Source: Paraburkholderia agricolaris
Lineage (GTDB): Bacteria; Pseudomonadota; Gammaproteobacteria; Burkholderiales; Burkholderiaceae
Assembly: GCF_009455635.1 (NCBI RefSeq)
Contig: NZ_QPER01000001.1
Coordinates: 3,162,001-3,226,000 of the forward strand
DNA length: 64,000 nt
Direction of reading: 5' to 3'
Under the pieces are notes generated by a model. The model was given only the letters and a program-made list of their open reading frames with translations, had not been told where the DNA came from and searched no databases. Within the stretch, counting starts at the first letter, position 1, and every line of letters begins with the position of its first letter. A program made the translations under genes and the position numbers. Shown one piece after another: positions 47,236-57,914 of this stretch.

Positions 47236-48180
47236 TCATGCCGCCACGCGGCTGGCCGCGATCTGCTCGGCCGCGGCGAGCGCCGCCGAGGTCATGATGT
47301 CCAGATTCCCCGCATAGGAAGGCAGATAATGCGCGGCGCCCTCCACTTCGAGGAACACGCTCACCTTCAACCCCGCGCGGCGTTCGTTCGCGTGCAGGGC
47401 AAGCGGGTTTTCCGCGCTATAGCGGTCGAACTGCACCGCCTGCTTCAGACGATACCCGGGCACGTAGCTCGCCACCGCCGCGACCATCGCGTGAATCGAA
47501 CTTTCGATTTCATCGGTGTCGGCGCCTTCTTCGGTCAGGCAGTAGACGGTGTCGCGCATCATCAGCGGCGGCTCGGCCGGATTGAGCACGATGATCGCCT
47601 TGCCGCGTGCCGCGCCGCCGACGGTTTCGATCGCCTTCGAGGTGGTCTCGGTGAATTCGTCGATATTGGCGCGCGTTCCCGGACCAGCCGAACGGCTCGC
47701 AATCGACGCGACGATTTCCGCGTACCGAACCGGCGCCACGCGCGATACCGCGTGAACGATGGGAATCGTCGCCTGGCCGCCGCAGGTGACCATGTTCAGA
47801 TTCGGCGCGTCGAGATGCGCGAACAGATTCACCACCGGCACCACGAACGGACCGATAGCGGCCGGCGTCAGATCGATCACGGTCACGCCGTGTTCACGCA
47901 ACACCGCCGCATGGCGATGATGCGCGCCTGCCGAGGTCGCATCGAACGCGATGCGAATGTCGCCAAAGTTCGGCATGCCGACCAGACCTTCGATCCCCTT
48001 CGCCGTGGTTGGCACGCCGAGGCGTTCGGCACGCGCCAGACCGTCCGAAGCGGGATCGATGCCGACCATTGCGCCCATTTCAAGGTGCTTCGCGTTGCGC
48101 AACACCTTGATCATCAGATCGGTGCCGATATTGCCGGAGCCAATGATGGCGACGGCTTGTTTGTCCAGTTTCTCTTGCAT
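47236..48180 (-). CDS. nbaJ: Acylating acetaldehyde dehydrogenase
   Basis: The 314-residue enzyme (DmpF/MhpF type) has the NAD-binding motif [12 protein letters not shown] near the N-terminus and the catalytic cysteine in [10 protein letters not shown]. It converts acetaldehyde, CoA and NAD to acetyl-CoA and takes acetaldehyde directly from the partner aldolase. ATG at 48180 is preferred over a GTG five codons upstream that would overlap the hydratase gene. Confidence 0.92.
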   Translation of the reverse strand: MQEKLDKQAVAIIGSGNIGTDLMIKVLRNAKHLEMGAMVGIDPASDGLARAERLGVPTTAKGIEGLVGMPNFGDIRIAFDATSAGAHHRHAAVLREHGVTVIDLTPAAIGPFVVPVVNLFAHLDAPNLNMVTCGGQATIPIVHAVSRVAPVRYAEIVASIASRSAGPGTRANIDEFTETTSKAIETVGGAARGKAIIVLNPAEPPLMMRDTVYCLTEEGADTDEIESSIHAMVAAVASYVPGYRLKQAVQFDRYSAENPLALHANERRAGLKVSVFLEVEGAAHYLPSYAGNLDIMTSAALAAAEQIAASRVAA

Positions 48181-48191
48181 GGCGTTTCCGT

Positions 48192-49013
48192 TCACGATGC
48201 GGATTCCGCGTGATGGGCAAAACTCGCGCTCACGGAGCCGAGTCCTTCGATGTGGGCGGTGAAGACGTCGCCGGCGCTGACGCCGACCATCGGTCCAAGC
48301 GCACCCGTTAGCACGATGTCGCCCGCCTTCAACGGCGCGCCGACCCGGGTCATCGTGTTGGCGAGCCACACGGCCGCGTAAAGCGGATTGCCGAGGCACG
48401 CCGCACCCACGCCGATGCTCACCTGATCGCCGCGCCGCTCCATGACCATGCCGCAGTTGATTGCGTCGAAAGCATCAAGCTTGACGGGGCGATTGCCGAG
48501 CACGAACAGACCACTCGACGCGTTGTCGGCGACGGTATCCGTCAAACGGATATCCCAGTTGGCAATCCGGCTGCCAACGATCTCGATGGCGGGCAACGCA
48601 TACGCGGTTGCACGAATCAGGTCGGCGATCGTATGCCGTTCATGCGGCAGATCGTGCGCGAGTATCAGCGCGATCTCGGTTTCCACTTTGGGTTGCTGCG
48701 TGCGCGACATCGCGATTTCTTCACCATCGGCGATCGACATATCGTCGAAAAGCATGCCGAAGTCCGGTTGATCGACACCGAGTTGCGCCTGCACCGCTTT
48801 CGACGTAAGACCGATCTTGCGCCCTACGAGGCGCCGGCCGCTCGCCAGCTTACGTTCGGTATTCAAACGCTGCACCGCGTAAGCGGCTTCGAGCGCATCG
48901 CCACCGAGTTCCGCGATGGCCGCGCGCACCGGCGCGACCGGTGTGCCGTTCTGCTGCGCCTGCCAGAGTGTGTTTGCGATCCGCTGCGCGGCGTTCAGGT
49001 CGATCTCGCTCAT
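48192..49013 (-). CDS. nbaH: 2-Oxopent-4-enoate hydratase
   Basis: The 273-residue protein is the second hydratase/decarboxylase paralogue, with [18 protein letters not shown] and [15 protein letters not shown]. It hydrates 2-oxopent-4-enoate to 4-hydroxy-2-oxovalerate, the step between NbaG and NbaI. The start at 49013 overlaps the upstream dehydrogenase stop by four bases. Confidence 0.87.
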   Translation of the reverse strand: MSEIDLNAAQRIANTLWQAQQNGTPVAPVRAAIAELGGDALEAAYAVQRLNTERKLASGRRLVGRKIGLTSKAVQAQLGVDQPDFGMLFDDMSIADGEEIAMSRTQQPKVETEIALILAHDLPHERHTIADLIRATAYALPAIEIVGSRIANWDIRLTDTVADNASSGLFVLGNRPVKLDAFDAINCGMVMERRGDQVSIGVGAACLGNPLYAAVWLANTMTRVGAPLKAGDIVLTGALGPMVGVSAGDVFTAHIEGLGSVSASFAHHAESAS

Positions 49014-50500
49014 GCGATCCTCACGCAAACGTTGGTCAGTTCCGAATAGAAGTCGAGCGAATGACGTCCGCCTTCACGGCCGATGCCCGAGAGCTTGGTA
49101 CCGCCAAACGGCGTGCGCAAATCGCGCACGAACCACGCGTTGACCCAGACGATGCCGGTTTCGATCTGCCGCGCCACACGATGACCGCGTGAGAGCTGCG
49201 TCGTCCAGATGCTGGCGGCGAGGCCGTAGGCGCTGTCGTTCACGCGTCCGATCACTTCGTCTTCGCTATCGAACGGTGCGATGTGGCACACAGGTCCGAA
49301 GATTTCTTCTTTGACGCAACGCGCATCGTCGGACAGACCGGTCCAGATAGTCGGCATCACGAAGGCGCCCTGATCGCGCGCGTCGCCGAATTGCGGAACG
49401 TTGCCGCCGGTTACGACCGTTGCGCCCTCTTCGACTGCGAGACGGAAGTACGACAGTACTTTCTCACGATGGCCACGCGAGATCAGTGGGCCCATCGTGG
49501 TAGTGGGATCGTCGGGCGCGCCGACTTGAAGCGTCTCGGTTTTTTCCTTCAGGGCGGCAACGAAGCGCTCGAAGATCGGCCGCTCGACGTACACGCGCTC
49601 GCTGCACAGGCAGACCTGACCGGCATTGGTGAAGCTCGACTTCAGCACACCGGCGACGGCCGCATCGAAGTCCGCGTCGGCGAACACGACGGCGGCGTTC
49701 TTGCCGCCCAGTTCGAACGAGATTTCTTTCACGCCGTCGGCCACGGTCTTCATGATCGTGCTGCCGGTACGCGATTCACCGGTGAAGGTGATCGCACTGA
49801 TATCCGGATGACGCGTGAGGAATTCGCCGGCCGCATTCGGTCCGTGACCGTGGATGAGGTTGAACACGCCGGGCGGCAAGCCGATGTCGTGCATGACTTC
49901 GGCGAGCAGCGTGGCGGAGCTGGGGGTTTCCTCCGAGGGCTTGGCGACGACGCAATTGCCCATGGCGAGGGCCGGTGCGACTTTCCAGGTGAACAGCAGC
50001 AGCGGCAGATTCCAGGGCGAGATGATGCCGACCACACCGAGCGGTTTGCGCGTGACGTAGTTGATCAGTTCGCTGCCGTCGGCGGCATGGGTTTCGAAGA
50101 ATTCGCTGTTCGCGGTGCGGATGAGGTCCGCGAAGGTGCGGAAGTTCGCGATGCCGCGGGCGATATCCAGCTTGCGGGCTTGTTCGAGCGGGCGGCCGGT
50201 GTCGGCGACTTCTGCAGCGACGAAATCGTCGAAACGGGCTTCGATGCCGTCGGCGATTTTATGCAGCCAGTCGGCGCGTTCCGCCGGTTTGGTGTTGCGC
50301 CAGCCGGCGCGTTGGGCGCTGGCTGCGGCGCGGACGGCGGCATCGACGGTTGCGGCGTCGGCTTCGCAGACTTGCGCGAGTTCGCGGCCGTCGACCGGGC
50401 TGATGTTAGGGAAGGTGTTGGCTGTGGCGACGAATTCGCCGTTGATGTAATGGCGAAGTAATGGTTGAGCGCGCTGCGCGGCGGCCGGGGTGAGGGTCAC
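49010..50500 (-). CDS. nbaE: 2-Aminomuconic 6-semialdehyde dehydrogenase
   Basis: The 496-residue aldehyde dehydrogenase has the cofactor lysine in [11 protein letters not shown], the general-base glutamate in SFELGGKNA and the catalytic cysteine in [10 protein letters not shown]. It oxidises 2-aminomuconate semialdehyde to 2-aminomuconate. The GTG at 50500 has AGGAG six bases upstream and is clearly the start. It is the first gene of the operon. The 5' third is G/T-skewed on the + strand close to repeat copy C. Confidence 0.9.
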   Translation of the reverse strand: MTLTPAAAQRAQPLLRHYINGEFVATANTFPNISPVDGRELAQVCEADAATVDAAVRAAASAQRAGWRNTKPAERADWLHKIADGIEARFDDFVAAEVADTGRPLEQARKLDIARGIANFRTFADLIRTANSEFFETHAADGSELINYVTRKPLGVVGIISPWNLPLLLFTWKVAPALAMGNCVVAKPSEETPSSATLLAEVMHDIGLPPGVFNLIHGHGPNAAGEFLTRHPDISAITFTGESRTGSTIMKTVADGVKEISFELGGKNAAVVFADADFDAAVAGVLKSSFTNAGQVCLCSERVYVERPIFERFVAALKEKTETLQVGAPDDPTTTMGPLISRGHREKVLSYFRLAVEEGATVVTGGNVPQFGDARDQGAFVMPTIWTGLSDDARCVKEEIFGPVCHIAPFDSEDEVIGRVNDSAYGLAASIWTTQLSRGHRVARQIETGIVWVNAWFVRDLRTPFGGTKLSGIGREGGRHSLDFYSELTNVCVRIA

Positions 50501-50763
50501 GACGTCTCCTGCTCGATTGAGGTGTTTGCAGGAGTCTAAAGGGGGCCTCGCGGGGGCGGTAATCAAAGATTGGGTGGTGGGTATGCTAAAGGGGAATACC
50601 AGACATAAAGGGTGGGTTTTTGCCTGCCCGGCTGGGGGCCTTCGCGGCGCTTTTTGGCTGTTTGTTTATGGCGTTGGCCTTTCCTTGCTGTGTTAGTGGT
50701 CTATTAGCGTTCCCCCTGTGCGGGGGGCACCTACTTTTCTTTGCCTGCCGCAAAGAAAAGTAG

Positions 50764-51888
50764 GGCGGTTTCAAATACCAAGTGCAACAGCCGGGTCGAT
50801 AACAATTCCCTGTCTGGCGCAGTTATCAATGAAGACCTCGCCGGGCCGGCGCCAGCCGAGTGTTTTGCGAGGTCGCCGATTCAGGTTCAGCGCGATGGCA
50901 TCGAGTTCGCGCTGCGTGAACTTTGACAGGTCCACGCCCTTCGGCAGGAACTGGCGCAGCAACCCATTGGTGTTCTCGCAGATACCGCGTTGCCAGGGAC
51001 TATGCGGATCACAGAAATACACCTTGATACCGGTTGTTTCGGCCAGCTTCTTGTGTAGCGCCATTTCCTTGCCCTGATCGTAAGTCAGGGTCTTCAGCAA
51101 ATCCGGATCGAGCGGCGCAAACGCCGCACTGTACGCCTTGAGCGCGGCTTCGGCGGTGCTGTCCTCCATCTTCACCAGCATCACGAACAGCGTGCTGCGA
51201 TCGATCAGTGTGCCCACTGCCGAACGGTTGCCCGCACCCTTGATCAGATCCCCCTCCCAATGTCCGGCAATCCGCCGCTCATTGGCCTCCGGAGGCCGGA
51301 TATGGATGCTAGCCATATCGACCAGTTTGCCCCGTCGGTCTTCGCCTCGCGTGCGCGGCTTGCGCGTGCTACGCCCCTGTCTTAACAGACCCACCAACTC
51401 GCGCTTGAGTTCTCCACGCGGCATGGCGTAGATGGCGTTGTAGATGGTTTCGTGTGAGGCATTCAAGGCAGGTTCGTCTGGATGGGTACGTTTGAGTTCG
51501 GCAGAAATCTGTTCGGGCGAGTGACACTCGTCCAGATGCTGACGCACTTCAGCCCACAGGGCTCCTTCAGGCTGTAGCTTGCGTTCGCGACGCGGCTTAT
51601 GACGAAGCTGTGCAGCCCTGCGCCCGGCCGATGTTGCATTGTATCCACCCGCAACCGGCGGCCTGCCCAGTGCGCCGCGTTCGTGCTTCGGCTTCCAGTT
51701 ATTGCGCATCAACTCCCGACTGATCGTGCTGCGCGAGCGCTGCAAAGCGAGCGCAATCTCGCTTGATTTGCGATTCTCCATCTTCATCGCAAAGATCACG
51801 CCGCGCTCTTCGACGCTCAGATGTTCGTATATTTTTCCCATGCAACGCATCCTAACTGAGGCTGTTGCACTTGTATTTTGAAACCGCC
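50764..51888. mobile_element. IS30-family insertion sequence, complete
   Basis: The 1125-bp element has terminal inverted repeats GGCGGTTTCAAATAC and, at the other end, the complement of GGCGGTTTCAAAATAC. It is flanked by a TAG direct repeat at 50761-50763 and 51889-51891. Removing the element and one TAG restores the uninterrupted repeat arm seen in copies A and B, so the insertion point is certain. Confidence 0.93.
50771..51841 (-). CDS. IS30-family transposase
   Basis: The 356-residue protein has an N-terminal helix-turn-helix (EIALALQRSRSTISREL) and an integrase-like core with the DDE triad in HWEGDLIKG, TYDQGKEM and RGICENTNGLLRQF. The length is normal for the family and no frameshift is seen, so it is probably active. 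ATG at 51841 is inside the insertion sequence; a longer frame would run into the flanking repeat. Confidence 0.93.
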   Translation of the reverse strand: MGKIYEHLSVEERGVIFAMKMENRKSSEIALALQRSRSTISRELMRNNWKPKHERGALGRPPVAGGYNATSAGRRAAQLRHKPRRERKLQPEGALWAEVRQHLDECHSPEQISAELKRTHPDEPALNASHETIYNAIYAMPRGELKRELVGLLRQGRSTRKPRTRGEDRRGKLVDMASIHIRPPEANERRIAGHWEGDLIKGAGNRSAVGTLIDRSTLFVMLVKMEDSTAEAALKAYSAAFAPLDPDLLKTLTYDQGKEMALHKKLAETTGIKVYFCDPHSPWQRGICENTNGLLRQFLPKGVDLSKFTQRELDAIALNLNRRPRKTLGWRRPGEVFIDNCARQGIVIDPAVALGI

Positions 51889-52245
51889 TAGGCAAAAGAA
51901 AGCGGCTCACACCGCTAATTCTTAAGCGGGTCCCCCGCGCAGCCACGGTAGTGGTGCATCTGGAATCTGTCGCCTCGCACACTCCGCGCCGTTGACAAAG
52001 GATTCATCAGCTCCCACTCCGCACTACGTGCGTCGCGGACGGGTCTGCCAGGGAAACCAGGGGGCGCGCAGCGCAGCGGGAGCAAAAGATAGGCGACTGG
52101 TTTTATGAACTGGGTATCGGCGCGCGCAGCGCCGCCGGAGGTATGACGCCCTTGTCACTGAGGCGGAATGTGCGAGAACACAGATTCCAGATGCACCACT
52201 ACCGTGGCTGTGCGGGGGACCCGCTTATGAGCTAGCGGTTTGAGC

Positions 52246-53588
52246 GGGCCTGTCAGTAATTTCGTGTTTGAGGCATAACATGTCGCCAAGGAGTGACTAT
52301 GCCTCGCAAACCGAAAGCCAAGCCGGTAGACCTGCCGGCAATTCCTGCCGAGCTGCTTGAACAGTTCGGCAACGGCCCGATGACGGCCGAAGCCATCAAT
52401 GCCGCCACGATGGCGCTCAAGAAGGCCCTGATCGAGCGTGCGCTGGGTGGCGAGATGAACCACCATCTCGGCTATCCGTCGGGCGCCGCCAGGCCGGCCC
52501 ACGCCACGAACCAGCGCAATGGCCGTGGTGCCAAGACGGTTCTGACCGAAGACGGTCCAATCCGCATCGAGGTGCCCCGCGACCGTGATGGCAGCTTCGA
52601 GCCGATATTGATCCCCAAGCATGAACGCCGCTTCACCGGCTTCGACGACAGGATCGTGGCCATGTACGCGCGTGGCATGACGGTCCGGGAGATTCAGGGT
52701 TTCCTGCAAGAGCAGTACGGCACCGAGGTCTCGCCTGATTTCATCAGCTCGGTGACCGACGAGGTGATGGCCGAAGTGAGCGCCTGGCAAACCCGGCCGC
52801 TCGAGCCCATGTATCCGGTCGTGTTCTTCGATGCCTTGCGCGTCAAGATCCGCGAAGACGCCGTGGTACGCAACAAGGCGGTCTATCTGGCACTGGGCGT
52901 GCTGCCGGACGGCACACGCGACATTCTCGGACTCTGGATCGAAGGCACCGAAGGCGCCAAGTTCTGGATGAAGGTCTTCAATGATCTGAAGACGCGCGGC
53001 GTCAACGACATCCTGATCGCCGTCACGGATGGTCTCAAGGGCATGCCCGAAGCACTGGCCGCCGTGTTCCCGGCCACCACGCTGCAGACCTGCATCGTCC
53101 ATCTGATCCGTAATAGCCTGGATTATTCGAGCTGGAAAGATCGTCGGGCACTGGCCGCAGCGATCCGTCCGATCTACACGGCACCCAGCGCGGAAGCGGC
53201 CGAAGCTGAACTCGACGCGTTTGCCGATGGGCCATGGGGCCAGAAACTCCCGATGATTGGCATGGCCTGGCGCAGTGCCTGGGACCGCGTGATCCCGTTC
53301 TTTGCGTTTCCCCCCGCGATACGCAAGATTATTTACACCACAAATGCCATTGAGAGCATCAATGCCCAGTTGCGCAAGATCATCAAGACCCGCGGCCACT
53401 TCCCGAGTGCCGAGGCCGCCACCAAGCTCATCTGGCTGGCCTTGCGAAATATCACGGCGAACTGGGGACATGCCGCTCACGACTGGAAGACGGCCATGAA
53501 CCAATTCGCTATCCTCTATCAGGATCGCTTCATCAGATCACCCGTGTAATTCTCCAAACGCCTTAAACACGGAAATTCTGACACCCCC
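52246..53588. mobile_element. IS256-family insertion sequence, complete
   Basis: The 1343-bp element has imperfect inverted ends (GGGCCTGTCAGTAATTTCGT left; GGGGGTGTCAGAATTTCCGT read inward at the right). It is flanked by an 8-bp direct repeat GTTTGAGC at 52238-52245 and 53589-53596, a size usual for IS256. It has inserted into the right arm of repeat copy C. Confidence 0.92.
52299..53549 (+). CDS. IS256-family (mutator) transposase
   Basis: The 416-residue protein has the family layout with VVFFDALRVKIRED and AVTDGLKGMPEA carrying the two aspartates and TTNAIESINAQLRK the glutamate of the DDE triad. AAGGAG lies five bases before the ATG at 52299. The gene is full length and uninterrupted. 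Confidence 0.95.
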   Translation: MPRKPKAKPVDLPAIPAELLEQFGNGPMTAEAINAATMALKKALIERALGGEMNHHLGYPSGAARPAHATNQRNGRGAKTVLTEDGPIRIEVPRDRDGSFEPILIPKHERRFTGFDDRIVAMYARGMTVREIQGFLQEQYGTEVSPDFISSVTDEVMAEVSAWQTRPLEPMYPVVFFDALRVKIREDAVVRNKAVYLALGVLPDGTRDILGLWIEGTEGAKFWMKVFNDLKTRGVNDILIAVTDGLKGMPEALAAVFPATTLQTCIVHLIRNSLDYSSWKDRRALAAAIRPIYTAPSAEAAEAELDAFADGPWGQKLPMIGMAWRSAWDRVIPFFAFPPAIRKIIYTTNAIESINAQLRKIIKTRGHFPSAEAATKLIWLALRNITANWGHAAHDWKTAMNQFAILYQDRFIRSPV

Positions 53589-53765
53589 GTTTGAGCCGCT
53601 TTCTCTTGCCTACTTCTCTTTGCGGCGGCAAAGAGAAGTAGGTGCCGCCCCGCACAGGGGCAACGCTAATAGACCACTAACACAACAAGGAAAGGCCAAC
53701 GCCATAAACAAACAGCCAAAAAGCGCCGCGAAGGCCCCCAGCCGGGCAGGCAAAACCCAAACCCT

Positions 53766-54728
53766 TTACCCCCCCTCAGCCCGCGCAGCCACCCCCCGTA
53801 AACACTCAACAAAAGCCTGACAAGCCGCACTCAACTCCTTGTTCGACCGCACCGAAAACCCCACAGTCCCAAACGCGCCGCTCTCAGGCAAATCCAGAAT
53901 CCGCAACAACCCCGCATCTTCAAACTGCTGCGCCGCGACCCGCGGCATCAACGCAATCCTCGGCGTATCGAGCAGCAAGCCAATATTGGTCAACAACGAC
54001 AACGACTCGACAATGTCCGTGGGCAACGGCAACCCCGCCGCCCGGAACAGATGCTCCGCAGCCAGGCGTGCCGGCGAATCCGGAGTCGGCAGAATCCACG
54101 GCGAACCGACCAGATCGGATAAATGCGTCACACCAGCCGGCTCAGGCCCATACCCCTTGCCCACCACCACGCACAACGACTCGTCGAACAACGCCTCGTG
54201 CGTCAACGGAAAAGCACTCGCAATCGGCAACTCACGCTCAGGCAAACGCCCAACCACAATGTCGAGGTCCCCCGTCGCCAGCGCCGGAAACAGATGGGCC
54301 GTCGTGCCCTCGCGCACCGTCACCAGAACATTCGGCGTGCGCGCCTTCAACATGCCAATCGCCGCAGGCAACAGCCGCGCCGATGCCGAGATCAGCGTAC
54401 CGACGATCACGTGCCCACTCGTACCTAGCCGGAAATCGTTGAGCTCGTCGGTCATATAGCGCAACTCCGCCATCAGCGACTTGACCCGCCGGCCAAGCAG
54501 CAAACCCAGCTCAGTCGGCACGACGCCACGATTCGAGCGCGCGAACAGCGCGCCGTCGAAACAGGATTCGAGTTCGTGGATCACCTTGGTGACAGCCGGT
54601 TGCGTCAAGCGCATCTCGTTGGCCGCGCGCACGACGGAACGCGTCTCCAGCACGCGTTCGAAGATCATCAGCTGATTGAGCTTCAGCTTGCGGATCAGGG
54701 AGATCTCGCTGAGCGGATTGTGTTGCAT
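53766..54728 (-). CDS. LysR-family regulator
   Basis: The 320-residue protein has a helix-turn-helix at about residues 17-70 (SVVRAANEMRLTQPAVTKVIHEL) and an effector domain resembling the GbpR/PcaQ branch. It is on the same strand as the nba-like operon and upstream of it, but repeat copy C and two insertion sequences now lie between. It may be the pathway regulator, by analogy with a regulator gene linked to nba clusters, or it may be unrelated. The 3' half is strongly C/A-rich on the + strand. Confidence 0.85.
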   Translation of the reverse strand: MQHNPLSEISLIRKLKLNQLMIFERVLETRSVVRAANEMRLTQPAVTKVIHELESCFDGALFARSNRGVVPTELGLLLGRRVKSLMAELRYMTDELNDFRLGTSGHVIVGTLISASARLLPAAIGMLKARTPNVLVTVREGTTAHLFPALATGDLDIVVGRLPERELPIASAFPLTHEALFDESLCVVVGKGYGPEPAGVTHLSDLVGSPWILPTPDSPARLAAEHLFRAAGLPLPTDIVESLSLLTNIGLLLDTPRIALMPRVAAQQFEDAGLLRILDLPESGAFGTVGFSVRSNKELSAACQAFVECLRGVAARAEGG

Positions 54729-54931
54729 GGCAAGGGTGGCCGGGAATCGATGATCCGCGATGGTAACAGCACGGAATCGACTGGCCGATTAGGGGCACCC
54801 CCTGCTCTCCTCTCCCTGGGCACGCCTATTGCTGTATATCGCTCGCCGGCGAAAACCCGTCAAAGCACGCTGTGCCCACAACGAGCGGCCGTTTTTAACT
54901 TCAATCCAGCAATCCATCGGTGGGAGGCCCC

Positions 54932-55093
54932 ATGCTTCGATACGCTGTAATCTTCTTCATCATCGCGATCATCGCCGCGGTATTCGGCTTCGGCGGCATC
55001 GCCGCAGGCGCGACGGAAATCGCCAAGATCCTGTTCTTCATCTTCGTGGTGATCTTCCTCGTCACCCTGCTGATGGGCGTGATGCGACGCTGA
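54932..55093 (+). CDS. DUF1328-family small membrane protein
   Basis: The 53-residue protein starts [20 protein letters not shown] and has two hydrophobic segments, an FGGIAAGA hinge and a short basic end (MRR). This is the hallmark of the DUF1328 (YtjA-like) family of inner-membrane miniproteins. GGGAGG precedes the ATG. Function is unknown. Confidence 0.88.
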   Translation: MLRYAVIFFIIAIIAAVFGFGGIAAGATEIAKILFFIFVVIFLVTLLMGVMRR

Positions 55094-55225
55094 CCATCAG
55101 GTCAGCCAGGCAAGCGAAGAAACACCCGCCCCGGCGCGTGGATTCGCAGCGTGTTGCAATACTTGCCTCACGGCATTGCAATAGTTGCTGCCCGCTCCGG
55201 GGGTTTTTACCGCGACACCATCCCC

Positions 55226-55864
55226 TCACGCCGCGCGCGCAATCCGCGCCGGCACAGTCAACCGATGCGACCAGTTCGCAAGCGTGCGCGTCGCCACCGG
55301 CGGCTTGCTCAAAATCGCGCTGTCGTACTGCTTGCCGTCGAAGTGCACGAAATCGACGATGCGAAACCCCTGCCCCCGGTAAAACGCAATCAGATGCGCG
55401 GCCGGTTGCGGCGTATCGAGCGCGAGTTCCGCATAGCCACGCGTCGCGGCCCAGTGATCGGCGAATGCGATCAACAGGGTGCCGATGCCCCGCGCCTGCC
55501 ACACAGGCTCCACGCCGAACTGGCGCAAGCTGGCAATATCATCGCGGCGGTATAGATCGCACGGCGACTCATGATCCGGCGCATACAGCGTCATCGTGCC
55601 GACCATGCGCCCCTCGCAAACCGCCACGTAACAATCGCCGCGCGTCGCGCGTGAACGTGTCGTCTCCACCGTTTGATCCACACATGTGCAATTCAAACCC
55701 ATCGCGCCGAGCCGGGTGAAAGCCCGATGCAACAGCGCGGTCAACGCGACGTATGAATCGCGCGACGGATCGAAGCGGCGCAGTTCGACACGGCCCACGC
55801 CGTGATACACGTAGTCGATGCGGACAGATTGCTGCGTCGTTGCACGTTGCTTCACGTTGAACAC
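55226..55864 (-). CDS. GNAT-family N-acetyltransferase
   Basis: The 212-residue protein has a GNAT fold with the acetyl-CoA loop QARGIGTLLIAFA near residues 123-135 and a following FYRGQGFRIVDF strand typical of motif B. Substrate unknown. It stands alone, with about 120 bp on either side to other genes. Confidence 0.8.
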   Translation of the reverse strand: MFNVKQRATTQQSVRIDYVYHGVGRVELRRFDPSRDSYVALTALLHRAFTRLGAMGLNCTCVDQTVETTRSRATRGDCYVAVCEGRMVGTMTLYAPDHESPCDLYRRDDIASLRQFGVEPVWQARGIGTLLIAFADHWAATRGYAELALDTPQPAAHLIAFYRGQGFRIVDFVHFDGKQYDSAILSKPPVATRTLANWSHRLTVPARIARAA

Positions 55865-55987
55865 CTCACGCTATCAAGATGCACGAAGTGTAGGTTTGGC
55901 GTGTAGGCGTCTCAAGACAAAATGTCGTAAAAACTCACATGGGACGCGCGGCGCGCATGCCTGCAAGCCGGCATCTCGTCCCAGGCA

Positions 55988-56914
55988 CTACGCCGCCGAT
56001 ACCACGCACGGCTCGTTTTCCCGCAAGCCAAGATGCAATTCTTCGCAAAGGAAGGTCTGCAATGTCTGCACGGCGGCCGCCTGGGCGCCGGAGACGGGGC
56101 GCATGAAAAGCCCGAAATCGGCGGTGGGCGCATCGGGTAATCCGTCTGCCTGGCCGAGCACACGCATCGACTCCGAGCGGATATTGCCCTCGAGCAGCAC
56201 CGACACACCGAGCCCTGCCTCTACTGCCGACTGCACCGCCGGCAAGCTGGTGCTGGTGCACACAATGCGCCACGCAATGCCCGCGCGCCGCAACGCCGCC
56301 AACACCAGTTGCTGCCAAAGACATGTGCCGCCGAACGCAACCACGGGCAATGGCGCGTCGCTGTCACGGCTAAAGCCGCGTGCGCCAACCCAGAAGAGCG
56401 GCTGTGTCCACGTCAATAGCGGCGGCACCGATTCGACCAGCGCAGGATCCCCAACAACCACGTCGAGGCCACCGTCAGCCAGCCGGTTCGACAACGCCGA
56501 ACTGGTATCGACCACGATCTCCAGCGCCACCTGCGGATAGGCGATCGAGAAGCGCCGCAGGGCACGCGGCAGCCGGCCGACCGCGATGTCTTCCAGCATA
56601 CCCAGCCGCACCGTCCCGGACACCTGCCCCGCGCTCAAAGCCCGCCGTGCATCGGCGCCCGCGCCAAGAATCGTATGCGCGAACGGCAGCAGCAGGTGCC
56701 CCGCTTCGGTGAGTTGCACGCCACGCGGCGAGCGGTCGAGCAGACGCTGCCCCAGTTCTTCTTCGAGCCGGCGCAATTGCATGCTCACCGCCGCCTGGGT
56801 ACGCGCAAGGCGCGCCGCCGCCACGCCCACGGCGCCGGTCTCCGCCACGGTAACGAACGCCCGCAGGAGACTGCTGTCGAGATCTCGGGTCATCATTTTT
56901 TTTGAAGTGGTCAT
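55988..56914 (-). CDS. LysR-family regulator divergent from an EamA exporter
   Basis: The 308-residue protein has the LysR helix-turn-helix (GVAAARLARTQAAVSMQLRR) followed by the effector domain. It is divergent from the EamA-family gene with about 80 bp between the starts, so that exporter is its likely target. The start at 56914 is the first ATG with in-frame family sequence; ATGs at 56896 and 56893 are possible. No strong ribosome-binding site was seen. Confidence 0.84.
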   Translation of the reverse strand: MTTSKKMMTRDLDSSLLRAFVTVAETGAVGVAAARLARTQAAVSMQLRRLEEELGQRLLDRSPRGVQLTEAGHLLLPFAHTILGAGADARRALSAGQVSGTVRLGMLEDIAVGRLPRALRRFSIAYPQVALEIVVDTSSALSNRLADGGLDVVVGDPALVESVPPLLTWTQPLFWVGARGFSRDSDAPLPVVAFGGTCLWQQLVLAALRRAGIAWRIVCTSTSLPAVQSAVEAGLGVSVLLEGNIRSESMRVLGQADGLPDAPTADFGLFMRPVSGAQAAAVQTLQTFLCEELHLGLRENEPCVVSAA

Positions 56915-56995
56915 AAGAAATATCAACTTATCTTAATACCGCTTGGACCGATAAGATAGCGTCCAATAAATCCGCAGAGCGTCAACGAGGCCACG

Positions 56996-57886
56996 ATGCA
57001 GGACACCACCATCAAACCGGCGCTGAATTCCACATCCATGCCGGCGAAGCCTGCCGGCGCCGCGGCGGGCGCCGCGCTCCTGTGCGTGTTGTCGATGTCG
57101 AGCGTACAGTTCGGTGCCGCGCTCTCCGCGCCGACAATGGCAACCTACGGCTCGCTCAGCACCACCTGGTTGCGTCTGTGCTGGGCCGCGGTCGTGCTTG
57201 CGTTGCTGGTTCGCCCGCGGCTCTTCACCTACTCGCGCGCGCACTGGTTCGCGGCGGGTGCGCTGGGGGCGGCGATGGCCGGCATGACGCTATGTTTTTT
57301 TGCGGCGCTTCAGCGGATTCCGCTGGGCCTCGCCGTCGCGATCGATTTTCTCGGACCCCTCACCGTCGCCACGCTCGCGGTGCGTCGCGTGCGCGCATTA
57401 CTGTGGCCCATATTGGCGATTGCCGGCGTGCTGCTGCTCTCGCGCGATCGAGCCGGTTGGATCGGCGAACCGCTCGGCGTGCTGCTCGCGTTCGGCGCCG
57501 CAATCGGCTGGGGCAGCTATATCGTGCTGATGAAAAAGACCGGTGCCCTGTTCGCCGGCCTCGAAGGCTTGTCGGTTTCGCTGCTCGCAGCAGCGCTGGT
57601 CGCCACGCCATTCGGCTTCGCGCAAAGCGGCATACACATCGCCGCAGGGCAAATCGCCGCCACCGCGGGCCTCGCGTTGCTGGTTCCCCTATTACCCTAC
57701 GCGCTGGAAATGGTGGCATTGCGGCATATGCCGGCCTCATCGTTTGGAATCCTGATGAGTGTCGAACCCGCAATCGGCGCACTGGCCGGATTCGTGGTGC
57801 TCCATCAACCAATGGAAAGTGTGCAGATAGCCGGTACGCTGCTGGTGGTCGCCGCGAGTGTGGGCGCCGTGGTGGCAACACGCTAA
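56996..57886 (+). CDS. EamA/RhtA-like metabolite exporter
   Basis: The 296-residue protein has about ten membrane segments in two repeats, with GLAVAIDFLGPLTVATLA in the first and MPASSFGILMSVEPAIGALAG in the second; both are typical of the RhtA branch that exports threonine or homoserine. GAGG lies six bases upstream of the ATG. Regulation by the divergent LysR is likely. Confidence 0.86.
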   Translation: MQDTTIKPALNSTSMPAKPAGAAAGAALLCVLSMSSVQFGAALSAPTMATYGSLSTTWLRLCWAAVVLALLVRPRLFTYSRAHWFAAGALGAAMAGMTLCFFAALQRIPLGLAVAIDFLGPLTVATLAVRRVRALLWPILAIAGVLLLSRDRAGWIGEPLGVLLAFGAAIGWGSYIVLMKKTGALFAGLEGLSVSLLAAALVATPFGFAQSGIHIAAGQIAATAGLALLVPLLPYALEMVALRHMPASSFGILMSVEPAIGALAGFVVLHQPMESVQIAGTLLVVAASVGAVVATR

Positions 57887-57914
57887 CGGTGCTGGACCGC
57901 GGTTTGCGCAGCGC

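Larger units (their letters stand above)
50616..53765. repeat. Long inverted-repeat element, copy C, split by two insertion sequences
   Basis: Element pieces lie at about 50616-50763, 51892-52245 and 53597-53757. Joined together they give about 660 bp, the same size as copy A. Both ends carry the inverted GCCTGCCCGG...TTCGCGGCGCTTTTTGGC sequence, so this copy shows the element ends best. The right end reaches within about eight bases of the stop codon of the LysR gene at 53766. Confidence 0.88.
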
